Shown: positions 7,952 through 17,477 of the stretch, piece after piece | How the letters are laid out: each line of letters opens with the position of its first letter | Position numbering within the stretch: position 1 is the stretch's first letter | Source of the DNA: Kurthia huakuii LAM0618 | Lineage (GTDB): Bacteria; Bacillota; Bacilli; Bacillales_A; Planococcaceae | Assembly: GCF_000505545.1 (NCBI RefSeq) | Contig: NZ_AYTB01000015.1 | Span: 62,001 to 126,000, forward strand | DNA length: 64,000 bases | Direction: 5' to 3' | Translations under genes and position numbers: made by a program | The notes under the pieces: model-generated | What the model was told of the DNA's origin: nothing | Seen by the model: the letters and a program-made list of their open reading frames with translations, nothing else | Databases searched by the model: none

Positions 7952-8066
7952 TATGATCCACCTCCTGATCTATTTTCCTTATTTACTATTACATACACAA
8001 TATATAGGTCATAATAAACATTACTAAAATTAATAATTTAAAATATAATTTTAAAATAGTCTAAAA

Positions 8067-8101
8067 GAAATAAAAAAGAATCTTACGTTTGTAAGATTCT
8101 T
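8067..8101 (-). terminator. Intrinsic terminator after the DUF819 gene
   Basis: An 11-bp perfect stem AAGAATCTTAC/GTAAGATTCTT with a 4-base loop; read on the minus strand it is followed by TTTTTTATTT. Confidence 0.88.
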
Positions 8102-8109
8102 GCTATTTT

Positions 8110-9330
8110 TTATAAGAATGCGCCTAGCCATAGCCCCATAACTGTACCGACATAGTTTCCGACAATATAACCAAATGTCCCGACAATTAAAATAGGACCG
8201 ACTAAGTTTTGCCAACCTTTTGCGATTGCAAGTGCAGCGGCCGTTGTAGGTCCGCCGGCGTTGGCATTAATAGCGAGCATAATTTCCTCTAAATCAAAGC
8301 GCAGCAATTTGCCGAATACGAGTGAAATCACAACATTAATAATGACAATCGTCACCGCAAAGACGAACAATAAGGGTGCTTGCTCAATAATCAGTGGAAT
8401 CGATGCTGGAATCCCGATGACGACAAAGAAAATATGGATTAAATATGTACCGATTTCCTGGCTCCCTTGTAGACGTTCGAAAAAGCGCGGGAACAATAAT
8501 AAGGCCAAAAATGTTAGCGTCGTTAGCATTAAATACATATCACCAAACAAGCCGTTTGCTAAATTCCATAAGAAGCCCACATTGTCTCCTGATGGGATGC
8601 GCATGTCGAAATACTGCGATAATTTTTTCGCGACGAGCACGATTGTAAACGCAATACCTACTGCTAATGCAATATCTAGTAATGAAATCTGCTTTGGCTT
8701 CCAATACGATTTGGCTAAATTTTCATCTTTTCCTGCGCGGCTTTCCACCTCATCAATATGTGGCGTCTTGTAGCGTTTGCGGAAAAAGCTCATCGTTGGA
8801 ATAATAATTAATACGATAAACAAGACGGCCATCGTCAAATTATCCGCGACAACCGAAGCGGACACAAGCTCACCCGGTGTTTCAAACTTCGCTGCCATTG
8901 CCGCAAAGTTGACACCACCGCCAATATAACTCGCGCTAAACATCGCCGCGATTTTATCAAGCATTGGGATATGCTCGCGTAACGCAAAGAAGGCGAGCGT
9001 CGTACCTGCTACTGTCCCGATTGAGCTAATAAGGAAAATGAGCAATAAACGCCCACTTTCGCGAAATAGCTTCTTTAAATTGATTTGGAATAGCAATAGT
9101 GGAATCGCCAGTGGTACGATGACCGACCAGACGGCATCATAGACACTCGATTCTGTTGGAATGATGCCAGTATTTGATAAAATAATCGCCATAACGAGCG
9201 CGATAATGGCACCGGAAATGCGTGATGCCCATTTGAAACGTTGTTCTAGTATAATACTAATTGATGCGACAATAATTAAAATGCCCCACAGCATTAACGT
9301 GTCATCTGCCGCTATAAGTGGTTCTTTCAT
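8110..9330 (-). CDS. DUF819 family membrane transporter (YjcL-like)
   Basis: A 406-residue membrane protein with about ten to twelve hydrophobic segments, matching the DUF819 family (B. subtilis YjcL) in length. Features seen: SASYIGGGVNFAAMA near residue 135 and INANAGGPTTAAALA near residue 350, a repeated glycine-rich pattern suggesting two inverted structural repeats. The substrate is unknown; members are distantly like bile-acid/sodium-type carriers, which is an inference. GGAGGG lies a few bases before the ATG. It is monocistronic, with its own terminator. Confidence 0.85.
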   Translation of the reverse strand: MKEPLIAADDTLMLWGILIIVASISIILEQRFKWASRISGAIIALVMAIILSNTGIIPTESSVYDAVWSVIVPLAIPLLLFQINLKKLFRESGRLLLIFLISSIGTVAGTTLAFFALREHIPMLDKIAAMFSASYIGGGVNFAAMAAKFETPGELVSASVVADNLTMAVLFIVLIIIPTMSFFRKRYKTPHIDEVESRAGKDENLAKSYWKPKQISLLDIALAVGIAFTIVLVAKKLSQYFDMRIPSGDNVGFLWNLANGLFGDMYLMLTTLTFLALLLFPRFFERLQGSQEIGTYLIHIFFVVIGIPASIPLIIEQAPLLFVFAVTIVIINVVISLVFGKLLRFDLEEIMLAINANAGGPTTAAALAIAKGWQNLVGPILIVGTFGYIVGNYVGTVMGLWLGAFL

Positions 9331-9369
9331 ATGTATCCCTCCTGTTAAATCCTTACCCTAAAAACTTTT

Positions 9370-9407
9370 GTGAAAAACAAAACGAGAACCGATTCATTCG
9401 ATTCTCG
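9370..9407 (-). terminator. Intrinsic terminator after the first EamA gene
   Basis: The stem from CGAGAA (9383) to TTCTCG (9407), read on the minus strand, is followed by a T-rich run (complement of 9370-9382). It lies between the EamA gene and the DUF819 gene. Confidence 0.8.
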
Positions 9408-9415
9408 TCGCTTTG

Positions 9416-10294
9416 TTAAATTTTTTGTTTTAAATGCGCAAACCCAAACTTCGGCTTGAGTTCGGCGAATAATACCGCGCATAAAATTAAGAAACAACCG
9501 AAAATCATACGTCCTGTTAATAATTCGTTTAATAACCAAACTGAGAATAATGTCCCAAATAACGATTCCATTGATAAAATAATCGCTGACTTTGTTGGAT
9601 TAGCATATTGCATCCCAATATTTTGGCAAACATAGGCAACGCATGTACAAAATACCGCTAAATAAATAATAATGTAAATACCTGCTGGTTCAACCGATGT
9701 TGGCACTTCGCCAAGCGCAAGCATCATAATAATGCCGAGCACTGAGGCGGTCATAAATTGTACGATTGTCAGCGCAAGGGCATCTTCTTTTTTCACAAAT
9801 ACGTTCGTATAGAAAATGTCAAATGCAAACAGCACCGCACATAAAATCGATAGCATGTCGCCTACATTAATCGTAAATGAGCTTGTTAGTGACAGGAAGC
9901 CAATGCCAATAATCGCCAAAATTGCGGCGATAATTTCATAGCGATCAAAGCGACGTTTATATACTAAATACGCCAGTACGGGCACGATTAACACATTGAT
10001 TGCCGTTAAAAAGGCATTTTTCGATGGTGTTGTATAGAGTAAACCATATGTTTGTACCGCAAACGCCGCAAATAAAATGGTCCCTAATATAGCGCCCTTC
10101 CATAAAACAGCTTTATTAATAAGGCGTAATTTTTTATGGAAAATTAAGCATAATAACACCGTTGCCAACGTGAAGCGGAAAGCCATTATTTGGAAGACAG
10201 TCCAATATTCAAGACCCACTGCCATGCCTACAAAACCACTACCCCACATTACCGCTGTAATAATAAGGAGCAGTTCACCTTTATATTTCCCCAT
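9416..10294 (-). CDS. EamA/DMT family transporter
   Basis: A 292-residue protein with ten hydrophobic segments and two EamA repeats (residues about 5-135 and 150-280), the standard layout of drug/metabolite exporters such as YdcZ, RhaT and RarD relatives. Typical motifs are AVMWGSGFVGM at the start of repeat 1 and SLFGTLFSVWLLNE in repeat 2. GAGAAGG lies 7 bases before the ATG. A second, diverged EamA gene lies just upstream on the same strand with its own terminator, so the two are paralogues in separate units. The substrate cannot be told. Confidence 0.87.
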   Translation of the reverse strand: MGKYKGELLLIITAVMWGSGFVGMAVGLEYWTVFQIMAFRFTLATVLLCLIFHKKLRLINKAVLWKGAILGTILFAAFAVQTYGLLYTTPSKNAFLTAINVLIVPVLAYLVYKRRFDRYEIIAAILAIIGIGFLSLTSSFTINVGDMLSILCAVLFAFDIFYTNVFVKKEDALALTIVQFMTASVLGIIMMLALGEVPTSVEPAGIYIIIYLAVFCTCVAYVCQNIGMQYANPTKSAIILSMESLFGTLFSVWLLNELLTGRMIFGCFLILCAVLFAELKPKFGFAHLKQKI

Positions 10295-10446
10295 TATTAA
10301 GCCTTCTCTCTATTTAAATGCATTCACTTTATCATACTCGACTTAGTGATGTTTGTGAATCTGTTTTCTCAGAAAGAACGACAAATTATGATTTTTCTGT
10401 GAGCATTAAAATGCTGCGGTACTACATACATCCTTCGCCAAATGAG

Positions 10447-10482
10447 ACATTAAAAAAAGAACCGCCGAAGCGATTCTTTATA
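10447..10482 (-). terminator. Intrinsic terminator overlapping the end of the second EamA gene
   Basis: On the minus strand the stem AAAGAATCGC/GCGGTTCTTT with a TTCG tetraloop is followed by a run of Ts. It starts over the stop codon of the upstream EamA gene. Confidence 0.85.
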
Positions 10483-11365
10483 CGGAATGAGACATCGAAT
10501 GTTGTGGAATATGCTTTGCTTTCGGTTGATGACTTGCTAAAAGCACACCTCCAAAAATAATAAAGGCTCCCACTAATTCGCGCCATACTAAAATTTCACC
10601 GAGCACTAAATATGCAAAGACCGCCGAAAAGATTGGTTCTAATGCTAAAATAAAGCCCGTTTCCTCAGCAGAAGTATATTTTTGTGCAACCGATTGTACG
10701 ACAAAGCCAAATGCAGAGCATACGACAGCTAATACGAGTAGCGACATCCAGCCAAGCGATGTTTGCGGCAATTGTACGGTTTCAAAGCGCATCATAAGTA
10801 TCGCACCAAATAATGCCGCAAAGCCAAGCTGATACACTCCAAGCTGCAATGAGTCATGGTGGCGTGCAAAGAAATTGTTTATCACTAAATGAAGTGCAAA
10901 AAGCATCGCTGTCACGATACATAATAAAGAACCAGTATCAAAGGCAAGACTTCCGTTAAACATAAAAATGCACAGCCCTGTTAACGTGACAAGCGCCCCT
11001 AAAACAATTTGGCGCTGTGGCAATTTATGCGTGAAAATCATCGACACAAGCGGTACAAAAATGACCGTTGTCGCGAGTAAAAATCCTGCGGTTGATGGAT
11101 TGACCGTTTGAAGCACGTAGTTAAACATCGTAAACATCGCACACATGACGCCGCCTAATAGCACACTTGCTCCGAGCGTGCGTGCTGAAATCGTAATAAG
11201 TCGCTTAAAAAAGACGACATACGCAACGATAAAGGCGATTCCAAAGCGTAATGCGAGTAGTGTAAAAGGCTGTAATTCAGCTACCGCAAATTTTGTAAAT
11301 AAGTATGACGAGCCCCAGCCAATGGTCGCCACTACGAATAATAGATTTGCTAATTGTTTTGACAT
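10478..11365 (-). CDS. EamA/DMT family transporter (second copy)
   Basis: A 295-residue, ten-segment EamA exporter (ATIGWGSSYLFTKFAV at the start; second repeat ends with LEPIFSAVFAYLVLGE, the usual DMT signature). The start chosen is the ATG at 11365, 7 bases after AGAGGAG; the ATG at 11371 is only one base from that site. It is divergent from a LysR regulator gene starting 110 bases away, a pairing in which the regulator commonly controls the exporter; that link is inferred. Confidence 0.88.
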   Translation of the reverse strand: MSKQLANLLFVVATIGWGSSYLFTKFAVAELQPFTLLALRFGIAFIVAYVVFFKRLITISARTLGASVLLGGVMCAMFTMFNYVLQTVNPSTAGFLLATTVIFVPLVSMIFTHKLPQRQIVLGALVTLTGLCIFMFNGSLAFDTGSLLCIVTAMLFALHLVINNFFARHHDSLQLGVYQLGFAALFGAILMMRFETVQLPQTSLGWMSLLVLAVVCSAFGFVVQSVAQKYTSAEETGFILALEPIFSAVFAYLVLGEILVWRELVGAFIIFGGVLLASHQPKAKHIPQHSMSHSV

Positions 11366-11474
11366 ATTCATTCTCCTCTTAAAAAACTATCCTAATCGTA
11401 GCAAATTGTTATACATTATTAAAACGAATGTTTGTTATACTTACATGACAAATCATTATGTGTGGAGGGCGATT

Positions 11475-12356
11475 ATGAATCATTACATGGCATTTATTAA
11501 AATTATTGAAACGGGGAGCTTCACAAAGGCGGCTGATTTACTCGGTTATACGCAATCGGGTATTAGTCAGCTAATGAAAACATTGGAAAATGAAGTGAAT
11601 ACAAAGCTCATTATTCGCTCGCGCACCGGCGTGTCACTGACACCAGATGGCACACATTTATATGCCTACATTAAAAATTTAGTACAGGCGAAATATGCAC
11701 TAGAGCAGGAAATGGCGTATATGGAAGGGCTTGAGCGTTCGATTATTCGCATTGGCGTCATCGCATCAATCGTCAATCACTACTTACCAGAATGGATGGC
11801 TTCGTTTAAAGAAGGCTTTCCTACGGTGACGTTTGAATTGACACTTGGCAACTATAGCGAAATCGAGCAGATGATTCTTGAAAATGAGGTAGACTTAGGC
11901 TTTGTCAATCCTGAAGTGGCACATGACATTATGACCGTACCAATCGTGTCAGATGAATATAAAGTGTGCGTGCCACTGAATCACCCACTCGCACAGCAGT
12001 CAGTCATTGAGCTTGCGGCGATTCAACATGAGCCATATATTTTAATTAAGGACGGCTCGGTGACGCCCATACAGCAATATTTAGAGCGCAATCACATTGA
12101 GCCACAAATCGAATACATCGTGTCAGAGGACCGCATTGCGCTTGAAATGATTAAAAAGGGGCTTGGTATCTCGATTATGCCCTCGCTGATCATTCCTCAA
12201 TCAGAGCAGCATATTGCGATTAAGCCGCTTCTAGCACCACAGCAGCGACATATTCATCTGGCGTATAAAGAATTTGATATTTTGCCGCTCGCCGCGCGAA
12301 AGTTTATCGACCATGTCAAAAAAGTAGCAAAAGAAAAAGGCACAGCGTCTCCCTAA
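11475..12356 (+). CDS. LysR-family transcriptional regulator
   Basis: A 293-residue LysR protein: N-terminal winged helix-turn-helix (FIKIIETGSFTKAADLLGY, then QSGISQLMKTLENE) and a C-terminal periplasmic-binding-protein-like sensor domain from about residue 90. The ATG at 11475 follows GGAGG by 8 bases; the open frame runs further upstream, but without a ribosome site and across the promoter region. Its divergent partner is an EamA exporter, which it probably regulates. The ligand is unknown. Confidence 0.88.
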   Translation: MNHYMAFIKIIETGSFTKAADLLGYTQSGISQLMKTLENEVNTKLIIRSRTGVSLTPDGTHLYAYIKNLVQAKYALEQEMAYMEGLERSIIRIGVIASIVNHYLPEWMASFKEGFPTVTFELTLGNYSEIEQMILENEVDLGFVNPEVAHDIMTVPIVSDEYKVCVPLNHPLAQQSVIELAAIQHEPYILIKDGSVTPIQQYLERNHIEPQIEYIVSEDRIALEMIKKGLGISIMPSLIIPQSEQHIAIKPLLAPQQRHIHLAYKEFDILPLAARKFIDHVKKVAKEKGTASP

Positions 12357-12368
12357 CGCTGTGCCTTA
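12334..12368. terminator. Terminator between convergent LysR and thiolase genes
   Basis: A 9-bp stem GGCACAGCG/CGCTGTGCC spans the LysR stop codon. On the minus strand it is followed by CCTTTTTCTTTT, so it works best for the thiolase gene; on the plus strand the T-run is poor. Confidence 0.75.
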
Positions 12369-12397
12369 AAAATTAGTCCCATGTTATCGCCTAGAGT

Positions 12398-13579
12398 TTA
12401 CAATTTTTCAACGATTGTCGATACACCTTGACCGCCGCCTACACAAAGCGTTGCCAAACCGTATTTCACATCGTCACGTTTTTTCATTTCATGTAGAAGC
12501 GTTACTAAAATACGTGCTCCGCTTGCGCCAACTGGATGCCCCAGTGCGATTGCGCCGCCGTTGACATTGACTTTCTTCATGTCAAAAGCAAGCTCTTTCG
12601 CTACAGCCAGTGACTGCGCAGCAAATGCTTCATTTGCTTCAATTAAATCAATATCATCGATTGTTAAGCCCGCTTTTTCAAGCGCTTTTTTTGTTGATGG
12701 TACAGGCCCAATCCCCATAATTGCAGGGTCTACACCAGCAACGGCATTGCTGACAATGCGTGCGTACGGTTTTAATCCTAGCTCGTTTGCTTTATCCTCA
12801 GACATTAACAGAAGCGCTGCTGCCCCGTCATTAATACCTGATGCATTCGCTGCTGTAACCGTACCGTCTTTTTTGAATGCAGGACGCATCGTCGCTAACT
12901 TTTCTGCAACGACACCTGCACGCGGAAACTCATCTTGGTCAAACGTGATTGTTTCTTTACGTGATTTGACTTCAACCGCTACAATCTCATCGTTGAAGCG
13001 CCCAGCCTTTTGAGCAGCTTCCGCTTTTTGTTGACTTTGTGCCGCGAATTGATCTTGCTCCTCACGCGTAATATTGTATTTTTCTGCTAAATTCTCTGCT
13101 GTAATCCCCATATGATAGTCGTGGAAAGCATCCGTTAAACCATCATGTAACATCGTATCAATTAGTTTACCGTCGCCCATACGGTAGCCATGACGTGCTT
13201 GCGGTAAAATGTATGGTGCTTGTGTCATATTTTCCATGCCGCCTGCAACGACGATATCAGCTTCCCCAAGCTGAATCGCCTGCGCTGCTAAATGTACGGC
13301 TGTTAAACCTGAACCACAAAGTTTATTAATTGTTGTTGATGGTACTTCATAAGGTAACCCAGCCTTTACCGACACTTGACGCGCCGGACCTTGGCCAAGG
13401 CCAGCTTGTAAAATATTCCCTAATACAACTTCATCAACTGTTTCAGGTGCCACTTGTGCTCGCTCTAAAAGTTCTTTCACAACAATCGCACCTAAATCCG
13501 TTGCCGCCGTAGTTTGTAATGTGCCATTAAAGTTGCCAATCGCAGTACGAACTGCTTCAACAATTACAACATTTTTCAT
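12398..13579 (-). CDS. Acetyl-CoA C-acetyltransferase (thiolase)
   Basis: A 393-residue thiolase, the standard length. The acyl-accepting cysteine is Cys88 in NKLCGSGL, the catalytic histidine is His348 in GHPVGASG, and the second catalytic cysteine is Cys379 in CVGGGQG. It joins two acetyl-CoA to acetoacetyl-CoA, or cleaves 3-ketoacyl-CoA; sequence alone does not decide the direction. It is divergent from a LysR gene 113 bases away, with a CoA-transferase gene further on, which suggests a local short-chain acyl-CoA theme. In B. subtilis the nearest kinds are MmgA and YhfS. Confidence 0.92.
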   Translation of the reverse strand: MKNVVIVEAVRTAIGNFNGTLQTTAATDLGAIVVKELLERAQVAPETVDEVVLGNILQAGLGQGPARQVSVKAGLPYEVPSTTINKLCGSGLTAVHLAAQAIQLGEADIVVAGGMENMTQAPYILPQARHGYRMGDGKLIDTMLHDGLTDAFHDYHMGITAENLAEKYNITREEQDQFAAQSQQKAEAAQKAGRFNDEIVAVEVKSRKETITFDQDEFPRAGVVAEKLATMRPAFKKDGTVTAANASGINDGAAALLLMSEDKANELGLKPYARIVSNAVAGVDPAIMGIGPVPSTKKALEKAGLTIDDIDLIEANEAFAAQSLAVAKELAFDMKKVNVNGGAIALGHPVGASGARILVTLLHEMKKRDDVKYGLATLCVGGGQGVSTIVEKL

Positions 13580-13692
13580 ATTCTCTCCCCTTCCTATCTG
13601 TCTAAATTTTACATTCTTCTAAATTATTAGTAAAATTCATATAAAGAATATTTTTTATAAGTATTAGTTATAAATTCCTGGAGGTGCAAAAA

Positions 13693-14562
13693 ATGGATTT
13701 ACGAGCAATCGAATTATTTTTGGCCGTCGCTGAACAAGGAAGCTTTACAAAGGCCGCTGAGAAAACCTTTGTCACACAACCCTATTTAAGTAAAGTCGTC
13801 AAACAAATGGAAGAAGAGCTAGACGTCACACTTTTTAATCGTACAACGCGCAAATTGGAATTGACTGATGCTGGAAAAATTGTCATCGAACAAGGTCGCT
13901 TAGCACTAAAACCGCTTCAAGATATGCCAAATTTACTAAATGAGCTTCAAAACTTGCAAAAAGGGGAAATTGTATTAGGCATCCCCCCTGTTATCGGCAC
14001 GCTCATTTTTCCATCGATTGCTCAACGTTTTAATGAAGCTTTTCCAAATATTACACTGCGCCTCATTGAGCTTGGCGCCAAGCATATTTTAACGCTAACA
14101 GATGAAGAAAAAATCGATATTGGCTTTACAGTAAAGCCTTTTTCAGAGGACAACTTCCGCGTGAAGCCTTACTTCGTAGATGAATTTATGATTTATTTGT
14201 CGTACACACATCCACTAGCACATCGCGATAGTATTAACATTGCCGAGCTTGCTCATGAAAAGTTTATCGTCTTTACAACAGACTTCACGTTGCGTGATAT
14301 GGTCATTAATTTATGCGCAAAAAATGGTTTTAAACCAAATATCGCCTATGAATCGTCGCAGTGGGATTTGATGGTCGAATTAATTTCGATTGATATGGGA
14401 GTTGCTGTATTACCAAAATCAATTTTTGAAAAACATAATAATCCGCACGTTAAAATGATTGCGATTGATAGCGATGACCCTTATTTATGGGAAATTGCAC
14501 TAATTACGAAAAAAGAACGCTATTTATCTTACGCAACGCGCGCATTTTTAGACATGTTTTAA
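13693..14562 (+). CDS. LysR-family transcriptional regulator
   Basis: A 289-residue LysR regulator with an N-terminal helix-turn-helix (FLAVAEQGSFTKAAEKTF, then YLSKVVKQMEEEL) and a substrate-binding-like domain. The start chosen is the ATG at 13693, following GGAGGTG by 6 bases; the GTG at 13684 is part of the ribosome site. It is divergent from the thiolase gene and 20 bases upstream of another LysR gene, with which it likely forms an operon. The sensor-domain phrase IVLGIPPVIGTLIFP is like the CidR/CzcR group that responds to small organic acids; that is a weak inference. Confidence 0.88.
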   Translation: MDLRAIELFLAVAEQGSFTKAAEKTFVTQPYLSKVVKQMEEELDVTLFNRTTRKLELTDAGKIVIEQGRLALKPLQDMPNLLNELQNLQKGEIVLGIPPVIGTLIFPSIAQRFNEAFPNITLRLIELGAKHILTLTDEEKIDIGFTVKPFSEDNFRVKPYFVDEFMIYLSYTHPLAHRDSINIAELAHEKFIVFTTDFTLRDMVINLCAKNGFKPNIAYESSQWDLMVELISIDMGVAVLPKSIFEKHNNPHVKMIAIDSDDPYLWEIALITKKERYLSYATRAFLDMF

Positions 14563-14582
14563 TCACCTGGAAGGAGCGTATT

Positions 14583-15527
14583 ATGGAACTTAGACAACTA
14601 GAATACTTCATGGTTCTCAGCGAAGAGCTACACTTCACTCGTGCAGCGCAGCGCCTACATATTTCACAGCCTACACTAAGTCAACAAATCAAAGTGCTTG
14701 AGCAAACAGTTGGTGCATTATTGTTTAATCGCATCGGCAAAAAAATCACATTATCCAAAGCAGGTGAAATTTTATATGACCAATGTCAGCATATTTTTTC
14801 AACGCTCGAACAAACGAAAATTCAACTACAAGCGCTTGACGACGTTGATCATGAACAATTGCGCATCGGTGCATATCCTGGCGCCATTTACGATTTAATT
14901 TCATTAAGTGTGCTGCATTATATCGAGCAATTTTCAATAGCTCCTGCGAAAGTACTTGCTAATGAACACGTCACGACACTGCTTGAACAAGATGAAGTCG
15001 ATATTGCGTTTTCTTATCATGAGAACAATCGCATCAATGGTAGCTACGTCGAAATCCCTTTATACGATGAGCACTTTGTTTTTGTCGCACATCGCAGCCA
15101 TCCACTTATACAAAAAGATGTGCTGAGTTGGCAAGATATATTCGATGAACCACTTACATTATTTCCTGAAACACATACTAGCCGCATGCTATTAAAACAA
15201 GCAACGGCAGACAAAGGTATTGAATTTAAGGCTATTTTAGAAACGGAAAATACGCATGCGATGCTCCATTTTTTAGAGCAACGACTCGGTAGTTCTATTA
15301 TGCTGCGTTCACTATACTCACAACTACGCAATCCATACATCGAGGCACGTGCCATTGATACCGAGGCTGTAAAGGAAGTCGTACTCATTGTGCCCAAAAA
15401 AGAAAAGCTGCCGTATGCTGTAAAAGAGTATTTACCGATGTTTGAACGCTTTTTAGGAACGAAAGGCATTGAAGCAAAAGACCGGATGTCACTACTTTTA
15501 CTAAGTAATGATAGCTTCTCGCTATAA
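14583..15527 (+). CDS. LysR-family transcriptional regulator
   Basis: A 314-residue LysR protein: helix-turn-helix at residues about 3-60 (LEYFMVLSEELHFTRAAQ, then LSQQIKVLEQTVG), and a sensor domain to about residue 290. The ATG follows AAGGAG by 7 bases. Two LysR genes in tandem is uncommon. The gene ends about 195 bases before a CoA-transferase gene in the same direction, which is a plausible target. Confidence 0.87.
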   Translation: MELRQLEYFMVLSEELHFTRAAQRLHISQPTLSQQIKVLEQTVGALLFNRIGKKITLSKAGEILYDQCQHIFSTLEQTKIQLQALDDVDHEQLRIGAYPGAIYDLISLSVLHYIEQFSIAPAKVLANEHVTTLLEQDEVDIAFSYHENNRINGSYVEIPLYDEHFVFVAHRSHPLIQKDVLSWQDIFDEPLTLFPETHTSRMLLKQATADKGIEFKAILETENTHAMLHFLEQRLGSSIMLRSLYSQLRNPYIEARAIDTEAVKEVVLIVPKKEKLPYAVKEYLPMFERFLGTKGIEAKDRMSLLLLSNDSFSL

Positions 15528-15722
15528 TACTCATAGAAATTATCAGTTGGACCATTTATTTCCAAAAGTTATACTTATTGTAACAACTTAGATATAAACA
15601 GCGCTGGATGTTTGGAGCAGCACGTTAGCTCACAGCATCATTTTCTGTAAAAAGTTTTCCAAATCATGTTTTGAATGCACAACCAACTTATACATTCACT
15701 ATCAGAGGAGGCAATTACTTAA

Positions 15723-17225
15723 ATGAAAGAACGTATCCGATTACCAAAACTTATCGATAAAATCGTTTCAGCAGAAGAAGCAGCATCATGGTTCAAAGAT
15801 GGCATGGTTGTTGGCATGAGTGGCTTTGGGCGTGCTAGTGACGCCAAGGAAATTCCGCTTGCACTTGTTGAACGCGCGAAAAAAGAATCATTCCAGCTAG
15901 ATGTTTATACAGGGGCTTCGCTTGGTCCAGAAGTGGATCATTATATGGTCGAAGCGGGCATTATTCGTAAGCGTGGCCCGTACCAAGCTGAAAAATTAAT
16001 GCGTAACTCAATCAATGAAGGGCTTGTACTCTACACAGACATGCACTTATCACACAATGCTGAACTTGTGCGTAACGGCGTCATTGGTCCAATTGATTTC
16101 GCAATTATTGAAGCATCGGCTATTACCGAAGATGGTCTGATTATTCCAACTAATTCTGTTGGTAACGCGCCAATCTATGCACAATATGCAGACAAAATTT
16201 TAATCGAATTAAATACAGCCCAACCTGATTTAGAAGGTATTCATGATATTTATGTGCCTGAAAAAGCCGGTAAAGGCCGCCGTCAGCCGATTCCGATTGT
16301 CGACCCAGCGGACCGTATTGGCGAACAAGGTATTCGCGTCGATATCGACAAAATTGCTGGTATCGTCCATTCAGAGCTACGCGATGCGCCAGCATTAATT
16401 ATTGAGCCAGATGAAGAAACACAAGTGATGGCCAACCATTTAATCGCTTTCTTACGTGAGGAAGTGGAATCTGGTCGCGTCGATGAACTACCGGTTATTC
16501 AGTCAGGTGTCGGCACAGTCGCAAACGCTGTCTTAAATGGCTTCCTTGAATCTGATTTAACGGATTTAGAACTTTATTCTGAAGTACTACAAGATGCTGT
16601 CTTCGATTTAATCGATGCCGGCAAAATTAAAGTCGCTTCTGGTACGTCTATTACATTAAGTGAACGTTATTGTGATAAAGTGTACAATAACATCGAAAAC
16701 TATGCGGATAAGCTTGTATTGCGTCCACAAGAGATTTCAAACCATCCTGAAATTATTCGTCGCTTAGGTCTTGTGTGCATTAACACTGCACTCGAAGCGG
16801 ACATTTATGGTAACGTGAACTCGACGCACGTATTCGGCACACAAATTATGAATGGTATCGGTGGCTCAGGCGACTATGCTCGTAATGCACGCATCGGCAT
16901 TTTCGTAACGAAATCGTCTGCAAAAGCAGGTAGCTTATCATCAATCGTGCCAATGGTGTCACATGTTGACCATACCGAACATGATGTCGATGTCATTATT
17001 ACCGAGCAAGGTGTCGCGGATTTACGTGGCATGGCGCCAAAAGAACGCGTAAAAGCAATCATCGACAACTGTGCGCACCCGAACTTTAAAGACAAGCTAT
17101 GGGATTACTACAACCGCGCTGTTGAAGAAACAAACAATGCGCAAACACCACATATTTTAGAGGAAGCCTTCTCTTGGCATATCGAATACAAAAATGCGAA
17201 GAAAAAAGTGATTGTTAATAATTAA
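15723..17225 (+). CDS. Acetyl-CoA hydrolase / succinate CoA-transferase family protein
   Basis: A 500-residue class I CoA-transferase of the acetyl-CoA hydrolase/transferase family (relatives: ScpC/YgfH, Cat1, AarC). Features are MSGFGRASDAKEIP near residue 33, the conserved segment LYSEVLQDAVFDLIDAG where the CoA-carrying glutamate lies, and the HVFGTQIMNGIGGSGDYARN loop near residue 375. It moves CoA between short-chain acids such as acetate, propionate and succinate; which pair cannot be read. It is monocistronic, with a terminator after it. Confidence 0.88.
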   Translation: MKERIRLPKLIDKIVSAEEAASWFKDGMVVGMSGFGRASDAKEIPLALVERAKKESFQLDVYTGASLGPEVDHYMVEAGIIRKRGPYQAEKLMRNSINEGLVLYTDMHLSHNAELVRNGVIGPIDFAIIEASAITEDGLIIPTNSVGNAPIYAQYADKILIELNTAQPDLEGIHDIYVPEKAGKGRRQPIPIVDPADRIGEQGIRVDIDKIAGIVHSELRDAPALIIEPDEETQVMANHLIAFLREEVESGRVDELPVIQSGVGTVANAVLNGFLESDLTDLELYSEVLQDAVFDLIDAGKIKVASGTSITLSERYCDKVYNNIENYADKLVLRPQEISNHPEIIRRLGLVCINTALEADIYGNVNSTHVFGTQIMNGIGGSGDYARNARIGIFVTKSSAKAGSLSSIVPMVSHVDHTEHDVDVIITEQGVADLRGMAPKERVKAIIDNCAHPNFKDKLWDYYNRAVEETNNAQTPHILEEAFSWHIEYKNAKKKVIVNN

Positions 17226-17232
17226 ATGCAAC

Positions 17233-17270
17233 GCAGGAATCGTCTTGAACACGATTCCTGTTTTAATTTT
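17233..17270 (+). terminator. Intrinsic terminator after the CoA-transferase gene
   Basis: The stem GGAATCGT/ACGATTCC is followed by TGTTTTAATTTTT. Confidence 0.85.
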
Positions 17271-17477
17271 TCGTATTATTTCTTCCAAGTAATCCGCTTA
17301 AACGACAATAATCAGCAAATCGAACAAGAAATATACCATTTTCTTTCATTTTTATACTAAATAATCCAAAAAAATTATACGTTTTCTTACCATTTTTACT
17401 GTTTTTACTATATGATAGAGATAGGTGATTAACAGCCTATTACACAGATGTTTATATTTGGCAGAGGAGTGATGAAA

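Noticed and set aside
10318-10560. An 80-codon plus-strand frame between the EamA genes
   Set aside because: It runs through the terminator hairpin and over the 3' end of the EamA gene on the other strand, and has no ribosome site.
11145-11474. Upstream extension of the first LysR frame
   Set aside because: It crosses the promoter region and the divergent EamA gene; the GGAGG-led ATG at 11475 gives the standard LysR length.
15528-15722. Possible CcpA (cre) site upstream of the CoA-transferase (TGTAAAAAGTTTTCCA)
   Set aside because: The match to the cre consensus is poor because the central CG is missing.
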